Of a stretch of DNA of 7,796 nucleotides, positions 1 to 5,874 are shown one piece after another (position 1 is the stretch's first letter; each line of letters begins with the position of its first letter). Below the pieces are notes generated by a model. It worked only from the letters and a program-made list of their open reading frames with translations. It made no database searches and was not told the DNA's origin. The stretch comes from Bacteroidales bacterium (GTDB lineage: Bacteria > Bacteroidota > Bacteroidia > Bacteroidales > GCA-2748055), in assembly GCA_029934875.1 (NCBI GenBank), contig JAOZLK010000082.1, forward strand, positions 3,169-10,964. The letters run 5' to 3'. The translations under genes were made by a program, and so were the position numbers.

Positions 1-390
1 GGCCACAAGAATCATGATAACAGAATTGATCTCCTGTGGCTCATGCAATCTTTTATATGCTTCCAGGACCAGGAAGACGCTCATTACAATAAGGATCACA
101 GCATTGAGCAGTGCCGCAAGGATCTCAATCCGTTTATAACCAAAAGTTTTTTGGGGGTCGGCATCCCGTTTACCGATACGGTTGGCCATATATGCAATGA
201 AGGTGGCGAAGCTATCACTCAGATTATGCAGTGCATCGGAGAGCAGTGCAATGCTTCCGGAGAGGAGGCTTCCCGCCACCTGAACAATAGTAATTACCAG
301 GTTCAGGAGTGTTGTAAGCAGCAGGTTTTTTTCATTCACCGGATGATGGTGATGGTGTTTTCGTTTTGTGGTTTGTTGCCTGGAGTCCAT
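1..390 (-). CDS. Cation diffusion facilitator (CDF) efflux transporter, N-terminal part, cut by window edge
   Basis: Inner-membrane proton-coupled exporter of divalent metals, probably Zn2+, of the CzcD/ZitB/ZnT-like CDF family. Only the first 130 codons are present; the frame is open to base 1. The ATG at 388-390 is followed by a basic, His-rich cytoplasmic tail with five consecutive His (residues 12-16). TM1 spans about 23-43. TM2 carries the metal-site motif H55-x3-D59 in the stretch S-D-A-L-H-N-L-S-D. The family signature F-G-Y-K-R-I-E-I-L-A-A-L-L-N is at 83-96 and TM3 follows at about 90-110. His rather than Asp at the first TM2 position is the form known from Zn-selective family members, so zinc is the best guess; the TM5 half of the site is off-window. 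The start lies 1 nt after the stop of the upstream ZIP gene (TGA-C-ATG) with no Shine-Dalgarno, which suggests coupled translation. Family is confident, substrate is inferred. Confidence 0.9.
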   Translation of the reverse strand, partial: MDSRQQTTKRKHHHHHPVNEKNLLLTTLLNLVITIVQVAGSLLSGSIALLSDALHNLSDSFATFIAYMANRIGKRDADPQKTFGYKRIEILAALLNAVILIVMSVFLVLEAYKRLHEPQEINSVIMILVA

Positions 391-391
391 G

Positions 392-1198
392 TCAGATGAA
401 CATTAGCAGGCTTAATGCCATAACTGCCATCCCGGCAAGGAATCCATAAACAGCATGATGGGGGAGCCCGTATTCACGTGCAGTGGGTAATAATTCATCG
501 ATGGAGATGAATACCATGATACCGGCCACGCCGGCAAAGATGAAGCCAAAGAGTTTGTCGCTCAAAAAGGGCATGAGGATGAACCAGGCAAGGAGTGCCC
601 CCACCGGTTCGGCAAGTCCCGATAGAAAAGAAAGATAAAAGCCTTTTCGTTTGCTCCCCGTCCCGTACGATATTGGAATGGAAACGGCGATGCCCTCCGG
701 GATGTTGTGAATGGCAATTGCAATGGCGATGGGTATGGCGATTGTGGGATCGGTCATACCGGCCATAAATGTGGCAATGCCTTCCGGGAAGTTATGGATA
801 CCAATGGCCAGGGCAGTGAACATGCCCATCCTCACCAGTTTAGGATCCTTCTTCTCCCCTTTGTCCATATCCTCAACACGCCTGATCTCGTGTGGGTTTT
901 CCATGGAGGGGATCAGCTTGTCGATGATCGCAATAATCAGAATTCCTGCGAAAAAACCAGTGACGGCATACCAGGAAGCAAGCTTTTCTCCAAAATCGGG
1001 AACCAGGGATAACCTGGCTTTTTGAAGAATCTCTACAAAAGAGACATAAACCATTACCCCTGCTGAAAAGCCGAGGCTTACGGAGAGGAAACGCGTGTTG
1101 GTGCTTTTGGTAAAAAAGGCCAGTGCACTCCCAATACCGGTTGAAAGCCCGGCAAAAAGTGTAAGTCCGAAAGCAAACCAAAAATTCCCCGAATCCAT
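392..1198 (-). CDS. zupT: ZIP family divalent metal transporter, ZupT-like
   Basis: Integral membrane transporter of the ZIP family, which moves Zn2+ and other divalent metals (Fe, Mn, Co in some homologues) into the cytoplasm. Both diagnostic motifs are present: H-N-F-P-E-G in TM4 and H-N-I-P-E-G in TM5, at residues 135-140 and 164-169 counted from the chosen ATG, followed by G-L-A-E-P-V-G-A in TM6. These supply the His, Asn and Glu residues of the binuclear metal site. The variable cytoplasmic loop after TM3 is short and charged. TM5 is an unusually regular I-A-I-A-I-A-I run. About 268 residues, close to the usual 250-270. I chose the ATG at 1196-1198, 2 nt after the lgt stop; a TTG at 1202-1204 in the same frame would add two residues and overlap that stop. 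Middle gene of the lgt-ZIP-CDF operon. The motifs fit ZupT/GufA-type ZIPs; true substrate and direction are not shown by sequence. Confidence 0.92.
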   Translation of the reverse strand: MDSGNFWFAFGLTLFAGLSTGIGSALAFFTKSTNTRFLSVSLGFSAGVMVYVSFVEILQKARLSLVPDFGEKLASWYAVTGFFAGILIIAIIDKLIPSMENPHEIRRVEDMDKGEKKDPKLVRMGMFTALAIGIHNFPEGIATFMAGMTDPTIAIPIAIAIAIHNIPEGIAVSIPISYGTGSKRKGFYLSFLSGLAEPVGALLAWFILMPFLSDKLFGFIFAGVAGIMVFISIDELLPTAREYGLPHHAVYGFLAGMAVMALSLLMFI

Positions 1199-1200
1199 AA

Positions 1201-2073
1201 TCAACTCTTTTTATTGGCCTGTTTTGGACGTTTGGGAATGGGTGTCTGGTTGAAGTAACGCGGCTTATTTTTTGTCCACATAATCATTAATACACCCGCC
1301 AGGATGAAGGGAAGACTGAGCCATTGGCCCATATTGAGCGTCATCCCGGATTCAAAGCCTACCTGGTCATTCTTCACAAATTCAATGAAAAAGCGGGCTG
1401 AAAACAGCATGATCATAAAAACACCGAAGATAAAACCATCCCGAACTTTCGTATAATTTTTTCTATAGAAAGTCAGTAGCACCCCGAAAATGAGAAAGTA
1501 AGAGAGCGCTTCATAGAGCTGGGTGGGGTGACTGGCAACTGTGGGAAGCACAGCTCCGGTAATGGGGTCATATAATTTGTCACGGACAAACTCAATACCC
1601 CAGGGAAGAGAGGTTGGCCCTCCGTAGATTTCTGAATTGAAGAGGTTACCCAGGCGGATAAAAGCCCCGCCAAGGGCAACGATAATAACAATTCTATCGA
1701 TCATCCATAGAAATGAAAGTTTGTTTTTACGTACATAAATCCAGAGAGACAGGAGTATTCCTATGGCTGCACCATGACTGGCCAGGCCACCCCTCCAGAT
1801 CTTAATTATCTCCACCGGATTTTTAAGGAAGTATTCTGGCTCGTAAAAGAAACAATGACCTAGCCTGGCTCCAAGCACGGTTCCAACCGCAATGTAGATT
1901 AGCAATTGATCCATCATCTCGGAATTAAGGCGTTCGGTGGCCAGGTAGCGGGTGAAAACCAGGTATCCCGAAAGGAAGGCAGTAGCAAAAAGCAGGCCGT
2001 ACCAGCGAATGCTCAATTCTCCCAGGCTGAAAATTTCCGGGTCCACATTCCAGGTAATTACATTAAATATCAT
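1201..2073 (-). CDS. lgt: Prolipoprotein diacylglyceryl transferase
   Basis: Inner-membrane enzyme that transfers diacylglycerol from phosphatidylglycerol to the lipobox cysteine of prolipoproteins, the first step of lipoprotein maturation. At 290 residues it is the usual length. Motifs in order: R-W-Y-G-L at 23-27; G-G-L-A-S-H-G with H100 (E. coli H103); R-L-G-N-L-F-N-S-E at 140-148, giving R140, N143 and E148 (E. coli R143, N146, E151); H-P-T-Q-L-Y-E at 182-188; and R227 in A-R-F-F-I-E-F, matching E. coli R239. All the residues known to be essential are kept. Seven hydrophobic segments are evident and the C-terminal tail is strongly basic. The ATG at 2071-2073 gives the N-V-D-P-E-I-F-S beginning typical of the family. 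First gene of a leftward operon; an exact TAnnTTTG element at 2102-2109 gives a leader of roughly 20-25 nt. Divergent from a lipoprotein gene, a likely substrate. Confidence 0.97.
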   Translation of the reverse strand: MIFNVITWNVDPEIFSLGELSIRWYGLLFATAFLSGYLVFTRYLATERLNSEMMDQLLIYIAVGTVLGARLGHCFFYEPEYFLKNPVEIIKIWRGGLASHGAAIGILLSLWIYVRKNKLSFLWMIDRIVIIVALGGAFIRLGNLFNSEIYGGPTSLPWGIEFVRDKLYDPITGAVLPTVASHPTQLYEALSYFLIFGVLLTFYRKNYTKVRDGFIFGVFMIMLFSARFFIEFVKNDQVGFESGMTLNMGQWLSLPFILAGVLMIMWTKNKPRYFNQTPIPKRPKQANKKS

Positions 2074-2101
2074 GCTTATGGAGCTTTATCAGATTTAGCT
2101 A

Positions 2102-2109
2102 CAAATATA
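2102..2109 (-). promoter_or_regulatory. Bacteroidetes-type -7 promoter element for lgt operon
   Basis: Read on the minus strand the bases are TATATTTG, an exact match to the Bacteroidetes -7 consensus TAnnTTTG. It lies 28 nt upstream of the lgt ATG, so transcription would start roughly 20-25 nt before the start codon. I see no clear -33 TTG partner at the expected spacing. The promoter call rests on the one element and its position. Confidence 0.65.
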
Positions 2110-2140
2110 ATAACATTCCGGCGGTTTCCCCTGAAGCATA

Positions 2141-2148
2141 TATCTTTG
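2141..2148 (+). promoter_or_regulatory. Bacteroidetes-type -7 promoter element for lipoprotein gene
   Basis: TATCTTTG is an exact TAnnTTTG match placed 16 nt before the TTG start at 2165. The leader would be only about 10 nt if TTG is the start, or about 20 nt if the GTG at 2174 is used. It sits 31 bp from the opposing lgt element, so the two -33 regions overlap in the shared DNA between them. No obvious -33 TTG is present. Confidence 0.65.
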
Positions 2149-2164
2149 TATGTTTGCATAAAAA

Positions 2165-3958
2165 TTGAAAAGAGTGACATTCAGAGCAGCAATTCTCTTC
2201 ATCATTACAGCGCTTTACTTTAGTTGCGCCCAGCAGGGATCTCCCTCAGGTGGGCCCAGGGATGAAGATCCTCCAATGGTTCTTGAGAGTGCCCCATCCA
2301 ATTATTCCACAGGATTTGATGAAAAAAAAGTTCAAATTACCTTTGATGAGTACATCGTACTGGACAATGTGAACCAGGAGCTGATCGTCTCTCCTCCCAT
2401 GGAAGAGAAGCCGAGAGTCAGGCTCAAGGGCAAAAGCCTGATCATCGAATTCGAAGAGGAGCTAAAGGATAGTACTACTTATACCTTTAATTTCGGGAGT
2501 GCGATCAAAGATCTTCACGAAGGGAACATATTGCTCAATTTCGAATATGTTTTCTCCACGGGCGATGTACTCGACTCCCTGTCCGTTCGAGGAACACTGA
2601 AATATGCCATAGACCTTAAGGTTCCTGATGAACCCATTAGCATCATGCTTTATGATGATCTTAGAGATTCGGTGCCGCTGACAGAGATTCCCCTTTATGT
2701 GGGACGCTCGGATGACAGTGGAGTGTTCAGTGTTAACAATCTGAAAGCCGACACCTTCAAGATATTTGCCCTGAAGGATGGGAACTACAACCTTTTGTAC
2801 GATCTTCCCACCGAGGAAATTGCTTTCCTGGACTCCAACCTGATTGTTTATCCGGAGTATATCCAAAGCGTATTGGACCAGGAAGCCGCTATTCCATCCA
2901 TGGATACAAGCGGCATACAAGCCGACACTACCAACATGAGCTCCGACAGCCTGAACCGGGGTCCGGATATCACAGCCATTTACGTAGACCTGGAGCTCTT
3001 TATCGAAGAGATTGAAAAACAATATCTTAAAGAGGATGACCGGGAAGATCCCAGGAAGATCCTTTTTGCCTTTGCACAGCCACTCACCGATAGCTTCAGC
3101 TACCGGTTTCTTGCTGAGGATGCTGTGCCTTCAATCGATTTCATGGAAATTTTTTCACCCGGGAGGGATTCACTTACAATCTGGTTAAAAGATTCGGTCG
3201 ATTTCAAGAACGATACCCTTACCCTGGAGCTCAACTATACTGTGAAGGACTCCACCGAAATGAATGTAATCCGTACCGACACACTTTTAATGACCTTCAG
3301 AAAGCGGACAAGTAAGCAGAAATCAAATACAGAGGAGCCTGTGGAAAAACTCACCATCTCCACCCTTCGGAATAATGGAGATCTTGACCTGAATGCCCAC
3401 CTTAAGCTGGACTTCTCTTTTCCTGTTCTGGGCATGCAAGACTCCCTGGTTTATCTCTGGCAAATACCCGATTCGGTGGAAATTCCCATACCTTTCATGA
3501 TCAGGAAAGATACATTGCTACCCTCCAGGGCATGGATTGAGGCAAAGTGGGAAGAGGTTTCCAGCTATCATTTACAAATACTGCCAGGAGCATTTTCTTC
3601 CCTGTATGAACTGGAACATGACACCCTCGACCTAAACTTTAAAACAAGGGACATTGAATACTACGGACAGGTCCTGCTAACACTGGAGAACGTAAGCTCC
3701 CCGGTCATAATTCAACTTACCAGCCAGGAGAATGTGGTGAGACAACGAAGGGTTTACGAGAGTGGATTATATACCTTTAGCTATCTGATCCCCAAGGAAT
3801 ACGGAGTAAAAATTATACACGACAGGAATGATAATGGCAAGTGGGATTCGGGCAAGTATCTGAAAAAGATACAGCCGGAACCCGTGGAGATCCGACCCGG
3901 AACCATCACACTCAGGTCCAACTGGGATCATGATGTGACCATGATACTGGAAAAATAA
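2165..3958 (+). CDS. Bacteroidetes Ig-like (Big_5) domain lipoprotein, function unknown
   Basis: Predicted envelope lipoprotein of 597 residues. A basic n-region and hydrophobic stretch (residues 1-20) end in L-Y-F-S-C21, a relaxed lipobox with Tyr at -3. After it comes the conserved start A-Q-Q-G-S-P-S-G-G-P-R-D-E-D-P-P, typical of a Bacteroidetes-wide family. Residues about 35-133 form an SbsA-type Ig-like (Big_5) domain, with I-T-F-D-E-Y-I at 58-64, L-I-V-S-P-P at 73-78 and Y-V-F-S-T-G at 128-133. Further beta-rich, Ser/Thr/Asp-rich repeats fill the middle. Near the end, D553-R-N-D-N-G-K-W-D-S-G563 resembles a Ca2+-binding loop, followed by Y-L-K-K-I-Q-P-E. No acidic stretch follows the cysteine, so the known Bacteroidetes surface-export signal is not apparent. 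Start: TTG at 2165 is the first possible codon after an in-frame stop at 2159-2161; GTG at 2174 is the alternative and no ATG is available. Divergent from lgt, convergent with the ROK gene. Family confident, role unknown. Confidence 0.88.
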   Translation: MKRVTFRAAILFIITALYFSCAQQGSPSGGPRDEDPPMVLESAPSNYSTGFDEKKVQITFDEYIVLDNVNQELIVSPPMEEKPRVRLKGKSLIIEFEEELKDSTTYTFNFGSAIKDLHEGNILLNFEYVFSTGDVLDSLSVRGTLKYAIDLKVPDEPISIMLYDDLRDSVPLTEIPLYVGRSDDSGVFSVNNLKADTFKIFALKDGNYNLLYDLPTEEIAFLDSNLIVYPEYIQSVLDQEAAIPSMDTSGIQADTTNMSSDSLNRGPDITAIYVDLELFIEEIEKQYLKEDDREDPRKILFAFAQPLTDSFSYRFLAEDAVPSIDFMEIFSPGRDSLTIWLKDSVDFKNDTLTLELNYTVKDSTEMNVIRTDTLLMTFRKRTSKQKSNTEEPVEKLTISTLRNNGDLDLNAHLKLDFSFPVLGMQDSLVYLWQIPDSVEIPIPFMIRKDTLLPSRAWIEAKWEEVSSYHLQILPGAFSSLYELEHDTLDLNFKTRDIEYYGQVLLTLENVSSPVIIQLTSQENVVRQRRVYESGLYTFSYLIPKEYGVKIIHDRNDNGKWDSGKYLKKIQPEPVEIRPGTITLRSNWDHDVTMILEK

Positions 3959-3962
3959 AGAC

Positions 3963-4934
3963 TTAACTTTTCAAACGCTCGAGCTGTTTCCAGCTGAGGG
4001 CAGCAGCACCCAGGATAGCAATGTTTTTGTTTAGCAGGGCCGAAGGAAGGATCTGTATCTTATCCCTGTAGATGGGAAGTAAATGTTCTTCCATGCTTTT
4101 ATATGTGGGATCAATAATCCATTTACCGGCTTTTGCCAGTCCGCCGAAAAGGAAAATTTTTGCAGGACTAATGTGAGCCACGGTATCTGCAAGGCTTCTC
4201 CCCAGCAAAAACCCGGTTCTTTCAAAGGCCTTGATGGCAATGGGATCTCCCTCTTCTGCCAGGGCCGTTATAAGTTTGGGCTTTAGTTTGGAGAAGGGAA
4301 TCTTCCTGAATGCGCTGTCCACATTTTCTTCTGCAAGCAGTTCAAATACGGTTCTTTTAATCCCGGTTGCTGATACATAGGTCTCAAGACAACCCCGTTT
4401 GCCACATCCACACTGACGACCATTGTCCACTGCCCTTACGTGTCCGAGTTCACCAGCAAAGCCGTCATTGCCATAGATGAGTCCGCCATTAACCACCAGT
4501 CCGCTTCCCAGTCCGGTTCCCAGGGTGATCATAACAAAGTTTTCAAGACCCACGGCATCTCCGAAGAGCATCTCACCAAGAGCTGCAGCGTTAGCATCAT
4601 TGGTTACAACCGCCGGGATAGCGAATTGCTTTTCCATTAATTTAACGAAGGGAATAATCCCTTTCCACATCAGGTTTGGGGCGTGTTCAATGGTTCCCGA
4701 GTAAAAGTTTCCATTGGGAGCTCCCACACCAATCCCCATCAATTCTATCTTGTTATCCATTTCGCGGATACGTTGATTGATGTGATGATGGATATCGGCA
4801 ATAAAAGCTTCAATTGTTTCATGTTCTGTAGAACGCACTTCATCCTCCATCAGTATAGAACCGGATTTATCAACCAGTCCCAGTTTTGTAAACGTACCCC
4901 CTATGTCAATTCCCAATACAACTTCCTGGCTCAT
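3963..4934 (-). CDS. ROK family sugar kinase, glucokinase-like
   Basis: Cytoplasmic ATP-dependent kinase of the ROK (repressor, ORF, kinase) family, likely phosphorylating glucose or an N-acetylated hexosamine. The 323 residues match the single-chain kinase length; there is no N-terminal DNA-binding helix-turn-helix, so it is an enzyme rather than a NagC/XylR-type repressor. Seen: the phosphate loop D10-I-G-G-T-F-T-K17; catalytic D113 in T-N-D-A-N; L-G-T-G-L-G-S-G at 138-145; the sugar-contacting G-E-L-G-H at 161-165; the structural zinc site H165 with C175-x-C177-G-x-x-G-C182; then E184; and a C-terminal F-L-F-G-G-L nucleotide-site segment at 261-266. All key residues are intact. The stop lies 4 nt from the stop of the convergent lipoprotein gene. 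Its own TAnnTTTG element lies 28 nt upstream of the ATG, and no sugar-pathway gene is adjacent, so it appears monocistronic. Substrate cannot be told from sequence alone. Confidence 0.9.
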   Translation of the reverse strand: MSQEVVLGIDIGGTFTKLGLVDKSGSILMEDEVRSTEHETIEAFIADIHHHINQRIREMDNKIELMGIGVGAPNGNFYSGTIEHAPNLMWKGIIPFVKLMEKQFAIPAVVTNDANAAALGEMLFGDAVGLENFVMITLGTGLGSGLVVNGGLIYGNDGFAGELGHVRAVDNGRQCGCGKRGCLETYVSATGIKRTVFELLAEENVDSAFRKIPFSKLKPKLITALAEEGDPIAIKAFERTGFLLGRSLADTVAHISPAKIFLFGGLAKAGKWIIDPTYKSMEEHLLPIYRDKIQILPSALLNKNIAILGAAALSWKQLERLKS

Positions 4935-4962
4935 GTCTCTGTTTTAGCTATATTAAATCATT

Positions 4963-4970
4963 CAAAAATA
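4963..4970 (-). promoter_or_regulatory. Bacteroidetes-type -7 promoter element for ROK kinase gene
   Basis: On the minus strand the bases read TATTTTTG, an exact TAnnTTTG match 28 nt upstream of the ATG at 4932-4934. That is the same spacing as for lgt. The surrounding A/T-rich DNA raises the chance of a random match, and no clear -33 TTG is present. Confidence 0.55.
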
Positions 4971-4981
4971 ATAAATAACAA

Positions 4982-4989
4982 CAGATTTG
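4982..4989 (+). promoter_or_regulatory. Possible -7 element for the Usp/histidine kinase operon
   Basis: CAGATTTG matches TAnnTTTG except for its first base and lies 33 nt before the Usp ATG at 5023. It would give a leader of roughly 25-30 nt. This is the best candidate in the divergent gap 4935-5022, but it is one base off consensus and lacks an evident -33 element. Confidence 0.35.
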
Positions 4990-5022
4990 GTTAAATTAGC
5001 TGATACATTAAAAAATTTCTAC

Positions 5023-5874
5023 ATGACAAATTTTATCGTTCCCATAGATTTTTCAGTTGATTCACTGAAGGGGCTTGATTGGGCGATTCTATTTTCGCAG
5101 CAACAAGCCGTTAACATTCAACTGGTATATGTGCTTTCCAGCAGCACCAATTTTCAAGCAGGCACAGCCGACCAGGAGCATAAATACGCCCAGGCTGAGT
5201 TTGAAAAACTCATGAAAGAATACCAGTTAAAACTCGGAGAAGGGTCTAAGATCAGGTTTATAATAAAAAAAGGAAAGGTTTACAGGGAAGTGGTGAACCA
5301 GGTGCAGTCATATAAAAACGGGGTTATTTCAGCTTCCACACACGGCGCCTCCGGTTTCGAAGAGCTGTTCATCGGAAGCAATGCACTTAAGATTATTGCC
5401 GCTACCGAGCAGCCCGTTTTCACCCTCCGTAAGCCGGTTCCCGAGCAGATCAAGAAAATTGTTGTCCCCATTAAACTGGAACGGAATACTCGTCAGAAAG
5501 CACCCATTGCTGCTGAATTAGCAGAGATTTTTGGGGCGGAACTCCACGTGATTGCCATTACCACCAGCAAAAACAAGCGCGATTTGGCACGCCTGGAGTC
5601 TTATGCCAAACAGGTGGAAGGGTATATCACAGCCAGGGGCCTGAAATGTATTTCAAAGAGTCTTATTGGAGAGAATCTGGCAGTGCTGGCCTGTAATTAT
5701 GCCGAGGCAATTAATGCGGACCTGATTACCATCATGTCTGATTCAGTGGATAAATGGAATGTTTTCCTGGGCAGCTATGCTCAGCAAATGGTAAGTAAAT
5801 CGACTATTCCCCTGTTAAACATTACACCAAAGAAGAAATATACATCATCAGGAAGCAGCATCTTTGGAGGATAA
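5023..5874 (+). CDS. Universal stress protein with two UspA domains
   Basis: Cytoplasmic tandem-domain universal stress protein of 283 residues. Domain 1 (about 1-136) starts with F-I-V-P-I-D-F-S, whose D9 is the usual nucleotide-site Asp. It ends in S-T-H-G-(9)-G-S at 105-119, close to the ATP-binding G-2x-G-9x-G(S/T) pattern with the first Gly replaced by Ser. Domain 2 (about 144-268) restarts with K-I-V-V-P-I-K, lacks the Asp, and its loop (M-S-D-S then G250-S251) has lost the glycine pattern, so it probably does not bind ATP in the classical way. I chose the ATG at 5023 because M-T-N-F-I-V-P-I-D is the family's normal N-terminus; the frame is open to a TTG at 4987, which would add 12 poorly fitting residues and fall inside the putative promoter. 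First gene of a rightward operon, overlapping or 28 nt before the hybrid kinase depending on that gene's start. Partner and signal unknown. Confidence 0.9.
   Translation: MTNFIVPIDFSVDSLKGLDWAILFSQQQAVNIQLVYVLSSSTNFQAGTADQEHKYAQAEFEKLMKEYQLKLGEGSKIRFIIKKGKVYREVVNQVQSYKNGVISASTHGASGFEELFIGSNALKIIAATEQPVFTLRKPVPEQIKKIVVPIKLERNTRQKAPIAAELAEIFGAELHVIAITTSKNKRDLARLESYAKQVEGYITARGLKCISKSLIGENLAVLACNYAEAINADLITIMSDSVDKWNVFLGSYAQQMVSKSTIPLLNITPKKKYTSSGSSIFGG

Noticed and set aside
43..399. Plus-strand open frame of 118 codons at the left edge.
   Set aside because: It is the antisense shadow of the CDF transporter, whose TM2 and Y-K-R-I-E motifs are clear on the minus strand.
713..746. Repetitive GCAATTGC/GCGATGGG stretch considered as a DNA repeat.
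   Set aside because: It simply encodes the alternating Ile-Ala run of TM5 in the ZIP transporter.
2150..2161. Tiny ATG-TTT-GCA-TAA frame just before the lipoprotein start, considered as a leader peptide.
   Set aside because: It probably begins upstream of the transcript start predicted from the -7 element and has only three codons.
2462..3022. Long antisense open frame (186 codons) inside the lipoprotein gene.
   Set aside because: No recognisable domain or promoter, low-quality composition, and entirely covered by a well-supported gene on the other strand.
3978..3998. Hairpin (CTC-g-AGCTG / TTTC / CAGCT-GAG) near the convergent stop codons, considered as a terminator.
   Set aside because: It lies inside the ROK coding sequence, has a bulge, and is not followed by a T run on either strand.
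4980..5020. Stretch resembling the 5' half of a tRNA-Leu (T-G-G-T-T-A-A-A-T-T-A-G-C-T-G-A-T-A-C); its translation reads M-V-K-L-A-D-T-L, like peptides called by mistake from tRNA genes.
   Set aside because: The invariant GG of the D-loop is AG, the D-stem pairs poorly, no anticodon stem follows, and there is no T-loop GGTTCGA downstream. At most a decayed remnant, more likely chance; it also argues against the upstream TTG start for the Usp gene.
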